64,000 nucleotides of DNA from CAYJPV01 sp964372095 (GTDB lineage: Bacteria; Acidobacteriota; Vicinamibacteria; Vicinamibacterales; JAKQTR01). Each line of letters opens with the position of its first letter. The first letter of the stretch is position 1. The notes below the pieces were generated by a model. It was not told the DNA's origin. It saw only the letters and a program-made list of their open reading frames with translations, and did no database searches. Location of the stretch: the NCBI GenBank assembly GCA_964372095.1, contig CAYJPV010000016.1:50732-114731 (forward strand), in the 5' to 3' direction. The position numbers were made by a program, and so were the translations under genes. Positions 61,244-64,000 of the stretch are shown in pieces.

Positions 61244-62971
61244 GTGAAACGACTGTGTCTGGTCACGTTCGCCATTCTGCTGGCCTGTGCCACGGCGGCC
61301 GCGGCCGCCGGCCGGCCGACCTTCGGCGTGACCTTCGATGCCACGGCCCAGTACCTGCGCATCCACAAGGGCACGCAGGACGGGCTGAAGAACGACTACA
61401 AGGGGCCCGGGCCGACCACGGGCCTGCTGCACGACGTGCGGGATCGCGAGATCGGGACCTTCGTCACGGCGCACGCCGATGACTTCGAGGCAGTCATCGT
61501 CATCACCGCGTTCGCCGAGGGCAAGTCGCTCAGCGACGTGGATCACGTGTCGATTCCTGCCCTGAAGATCACGTACCTCCCGTTCAAGGAAGAGACATCG
61601 TCCAGCTACTTCCGGATCGACAAGGGACACGACCACCTCGCCGCGAACGTCCTGAAGCGGGCGGCCAAGGGGCGCCTGTTCACCGAGCAGGGTACCGTCG
61701 GTGCCATCTACACTGTGGTGACCGTCGGGAAGTCCGAAAGCCTCGGGTTCGTCACGCAGTTCGAGCAGGGGTTCTTCGCCAAGGATCTCCGGTCGGGGGA
61801 CATCACCGGCTACGTGGACCAGATCATCCAGAGCAGCGGGATTGCCAACCTGACCTGGGGCAACATGGTCATGGTGCTGATCGGCCTGATCTTCCTGTAC
61901 CTGGCCATTTCGAAGGACTACGAACCGCTGCTGCTGGTGCCGATCGGGTTCGGCATCTTGGTCGGCAACATCCCGATGCCCCTGTCGATCTTCAACAGCG
62001 TGTCGCTGTACATGATCGACCCGGTCTCCCACGAGTACGTGTTCAATACCGGCGGGAACAGTGTCCTGGGGATCATCTACTATGGCGTGCGGGCCGGGGT
62101 GTTCCCGCCGCTCATCTTCCTCGGCATTGGCGCGCTGACGGACTTCTCAGCGTTGCTGTCGAACCCGAAGAGCCTGCTGCTGGGGGCGGCCGCGCAGATT
62201 GGCATCTTTGCCACGTTCATCGGCGCGTTGTGGCTCGGGTTCTCGCCGCAGAGCGCCGCGGCGATTGGGATCATCGGCGGCGCCGACGGTCCGACGGCGA
62301 TCTTCACCGCGAGCCGGCTGGCGCCCTCGCTGATTGGGCCCATCGCGATCTCGGCGTACAGCTACATGGCCATGGTGCCGATCATCCAGCCGCCGATCAT
62401 GAAGCTGCTGACGTCGCGGGAGGAGCGGCTGATTCGGATGAAGCCGGGGCGCAAGGTGTCCCAGTTCGAGAAGATCGCGTTTCCGATCATGGGGCTCATG
62501 GTGACGACGCTGCTGGCGCCGGGCGGCCTGCCCCTCCTCGGAACGTTGTTCTTTGGCAACCTGCTGAAAGAATCGGGCGTGACCGGGCGACTGGCCAAGA
62601 CGGCGTCGAGCGCCATGCTCGACATCTGCACCATCCTCCTCGGGTTCGCTGTTGGCGCATCGACGTCGGCCAACGTGTTCCTGACCAAGCAGTCCGTCAT
62701 GATCTTCGTGCTGGGTTGCGTGGCGTTCGGCACGGCGACGGCCGGCGGCGTGTTATTCGCCAAACTCATGAACGTCTTCATCACCGACAAGGTGAATCCG
62801 CTCATTGGTGCCGCCGGCGTGTCGGCGGTGCCCGACTCGGCCCGGGTGGTGCATACCGTCGGACAGGCGGCCGACCCGGGCAACTTCCTGCTGCAGCATG
62901 CGATGGGACCCAACGTGGCGGGCGTGATTGGGTCCGCGATTGCCGCCGGCGTTTTCCTCGGTCTCTTCTAG
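61244..62971 (+). CDS. mmdB: Sodium ion-translocating decarboxylase beta subunit with extra exported N-terminal domain
   Basis: Residues 200-575 are OadB/MmdB: about nine membrane helices with NTGGNSVLGIIYYGVRAGVF, AAAIGIIGGADGPTAIF (with the essential Asp) and GFAVGASTSANVFL. This subunit decarboxylates carboxybiotin and pumps Na+ outward. The first 195 residues are unusual: a signal (MKRLCLVTFAILLACATAAAAA) and a soluble, mostly beta domain (GVTFDATAQYLRIHKGTQDGL...FVTAHADDFEAVIVIT). GTG at 61244 follows AGGAGG and begins exactly at the signal, so the extension is part of the gene. Confidence 0.92.
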   Translation: MKRLCLVTFAILLACATAAAAAGRPTFGVTFDATAQYLRIHKGTQDGLKNDYKGPGPTTGLLHDVRDREIGTFVTAHADDFEAVIVITAFAEGKSLSDVDHVSIPALKITYLPFKEETSSSYFRIDKGHDHLAANVLKRAAKGRLFTEQGTVGAIYTVVTVGKSESLGFVTQFEQGFFAKDLRSGDITGYVDQIIQSSGIANLTWGNMVMVLIGLIFLYLAISKDYEPLLLVPIGFGILVGNIPMPLSIFNSVSLYMIDPVSHEYVFNTGGNSVLGIIYYGVRAGVFPPLIFLGIGALTDFSALLSNPKSLLLGAAAQIGIFATFIGALWLGFSPQSAAAIGIIGGADGPTAIFTASRLAPSLIGPIAISAYSYMAMVPIIQPPIMKLLTSREERLIRMKPGRKVSQFEKIAFPIMGLMVTTLLAPGGLPLLGTLFFGNLLKESGVTGRLAKTASSAMLDICTILLGFAVGASTSANVFLTKQSVMIFVLGCVAFGTATAGGVLFAKLMNVFITDKVNPLIGAAGVSAVPDSARVVHTVGQAADPGNFLLQHAMGPNVAGVIGSAIAAGVFLGLF

Positions 62972-62980
62972 GAGCACACG

Positions 62981-63895
62981 ATGTCCCAGATTATCTCCGT
63001 CGTCCCGAACGTTTGCGAGGGCCGCGACCAGGCCTTCATCGAATCGCTGCAGGGCAAGCTCGAACGGGTACCCGGACTGGTGGTGCTCGACGTCTCCATG
63101 GATCAGGTGCGCAACCGGACGAACTTCTCGTTCACCGGGCGCAAGGAAGCCGTGTTCGAGGGGGGATTCCTCCTCTACGAGGCGGCCCTGGGGCATATCG
63201 ACATGCGTCAGCATCAGGGGGAGTACCCGCGCGTCGGCGCCGTCGACGTGTTTCCCTTCGTCGCGCTCCGCGATGTGCCCATCGCGACCGCCGTCGAGTG
63301 GTCCGTGCAGTTTGCCGAGAACGTCGCCGAACGTTTCCAGTTGCCTGTCTACCTGTTTGCCGAGTCGGCCCGCACGAAGGCGCGCCGCGACATCGAGAAC
63401 ATCCGCGAAGGCGAATACGAAGGGTTTGCCGCGAAGATCGCCGACCCGGCGTGGAAGCCGGACTTCGGTCCGGACGTCTTCCCGCCGGACAAGGGCGCCA
63501 CGATCATCGGCGCACGCCTGCCGATCGTGAACTTCAAAGCCTACCTGACGACGCCGAACGAAGAAGCGGCCGAGTGGGTCGCCGAAATCCTGTCGAGCCC
63601 GACCCAGGGGATGCCCGGTGTGCACTTTTATCCGGCGCTCGACCGGACGCGCAACGAGGCGCTGCTCAACATCACGGTCGGCAATTTCCAGGCGACGCCG
63701 CTCTATCGCATTCTCGAAGCCGTCAAGACGGAATTGCGGCGGTTCGGGGCGGGCGTGAGCCGGGTCGAGATGGTCGGACTCGTGCCCCAGCGGGCGCTGC
63801 TCGAGTCGGCCCAGCACTATCTGCAGATCTTCGGATTCTCCCTCGATGACGTCGTCGAGAACCGCCTGGATTCGATCCTCGGCGGGCGGGGGTGA
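62981..63895 (+). CDS. Glutamate formimidoyltransferase-like protein, catalytic His replaced
   Basis: The 304-residue protein is collinear with the transferase half of FtcD: MSQIISVVPNVCEG, NRTNFSFTGRKEAVFEGGF, IDMRQHQGEYPRVGAVDVFPF. In the bifunctional enzyme at 1503-3188 residue 82 in the matching segment is His (GAHPR), the known catalytic base; here it is Tyr (GEYPR). Several other positions, such as Arg124 in FAESART, are retained. The gene starts ten bases after mmdB with GGAG and is in its operon. It may have a different acceptor or no formimino activity. Confidence 0.87.
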   Translation: MSQIISVVPNVCEGRDQAFIESLQGKLERVPGLVVLDVSMDQVRNRTNFSFTGRKEAVFEGGFLLYEAALGHIDMRQHQGEYPRVGAVDVFPFVALRDVPIATAVEWSVQFAENVAERFQLPVYLFAESARTKARRDIENIREGEYEGFAAKIADPAWKPDFGPDVFPPDKGATIIGARLPIVNFKAYLTTPNEEAAEWVAEILSSPTQGMPGVHFYPALDRTRNEALLNITVGNFQATPLYRILEAVKTELRRFGAGVSRVEMVGLVPQRALLESAQHYLQIFGFSLDDVVENRLDSILGGRG

Positions 63896-64000
63896 GACGC
63901 CGGGGTCAGACCTTGAATTGCCAGTTTCCTGCCTTGGCCGAAACTGGTGAGACGCCGGGGTCAGACCTTGAATTGCCAGTTTCCTGCCTTGGCCGAAACT
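63892..64000. repeat. 55-bp tandem repeat with GGGGTCAGACC head (runs off window)
   Basis: GTGAGACGCCGGGGTCAGAC begins a unit that repeats with a 55-base period; the second copy is cut by the window edge. Each unit also contains the hairpin CCAGTTTC/GAAACTGG with an 11-base loop. The unit starts within the last codons of the formiminotransferase-like gene. Confidence 0.9.

Overview
The window is a high-GC chromosomal segment with many GTG starts and purine-rich ribosome binding sites. Its gene content suggests an Acidobacteriota bacterium, probably of the class Vicinamibacteria: S9 and tricorn-type exported peptidases, carboxypeptidase-regulatory-domain TonB receptors, a DUF5916 barrel, UPF0182, winged-helix/TPR one-component regulators and RAYT/REP-like repeats. 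That assignment is an inference from gene families; there is no rRNA or marker tree here. No prophage, CRISPR array or large integrated island was found. One tRNA gene, tRNA-Pro(TGG), is present.

Layout. 0-13 kb is mostly core metabolism: the end of a probable Gfo/Idh/MocA oxidoreductase, a PPi-type phosphofructokinase, bifunctional formiminotransferase-cyclodeaminase, a GGDEF diguanylate cyclase, glycine C-acetyltransferase, an unrecognised 400-residue protein, a DPP-IV-like peptidase, an MFS exporter, DUF1697, tRNA-Pro and TrpB2. 13-23 kb holds a lone DsbD N-terminal domain, a DUF5916 barrel, a trehalose-phosphatase-like protein that has lost its nucleophile, a sigma54 two-component operon with a lipoprotein, and an OmpA lipoprotein. 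23-35 kb holds UPF0182, a PLP decarboxylase, an RDD protein, methionine gamma-lyase, a MEMO1-AMMECR1 fusion, a DsbB-like/propeller fusion, a ferredoxin and an AEC permease. 35-54 kb is an exported-protein and regulator region: two TonB receptors, two large peptidases, two paralogous winged-helix/TPR regulators and an HTH-FG-GAP membrane protein. 54-58.7 kb has a nucleotidyltransferase pair and a RAYT element with inverted-repeat ends beside a SpoIIE-type phosphatase whose 3' end is duplicated. 58.8-63.9 kb is a five-gene operon: a sodium-translocating methylmalonyl-CoA-type decarboxylase (alpha, gamma, biotin carrier, beta) followed by a formiminotransferase paralogue.

Most unusual features. 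(1) Intergenic tandem arrays with a strict 7-bp period recur seven times, each overlapping or abutting a stop codon, and they keep heptad phase even where the unit sequence changes. They resemble the STRR heptamers of cyanobacteria and I know of no description in this group. (2) A RAYT gene sits in an element with 28-bp inverted ends that begin GGGGTC, and dispersed GGGGTCAGACC hairpins and tandem repeats share that head, suggesting a REP/RAYT system with a non-standard head. (3) The formiminotransferase paralogue in the decarboxylase operon has Tyr where the bifunctional enzyme 60 kb away keeps the catalytic His82. (4) Several fusions or degenerate enzymes stand out: MEMO1-AMMECR1 with an apparent export signal, DsbB-like/propeller, an OtsB-like protein without its nucleophile, and OadB with a long exported N-terminal region.
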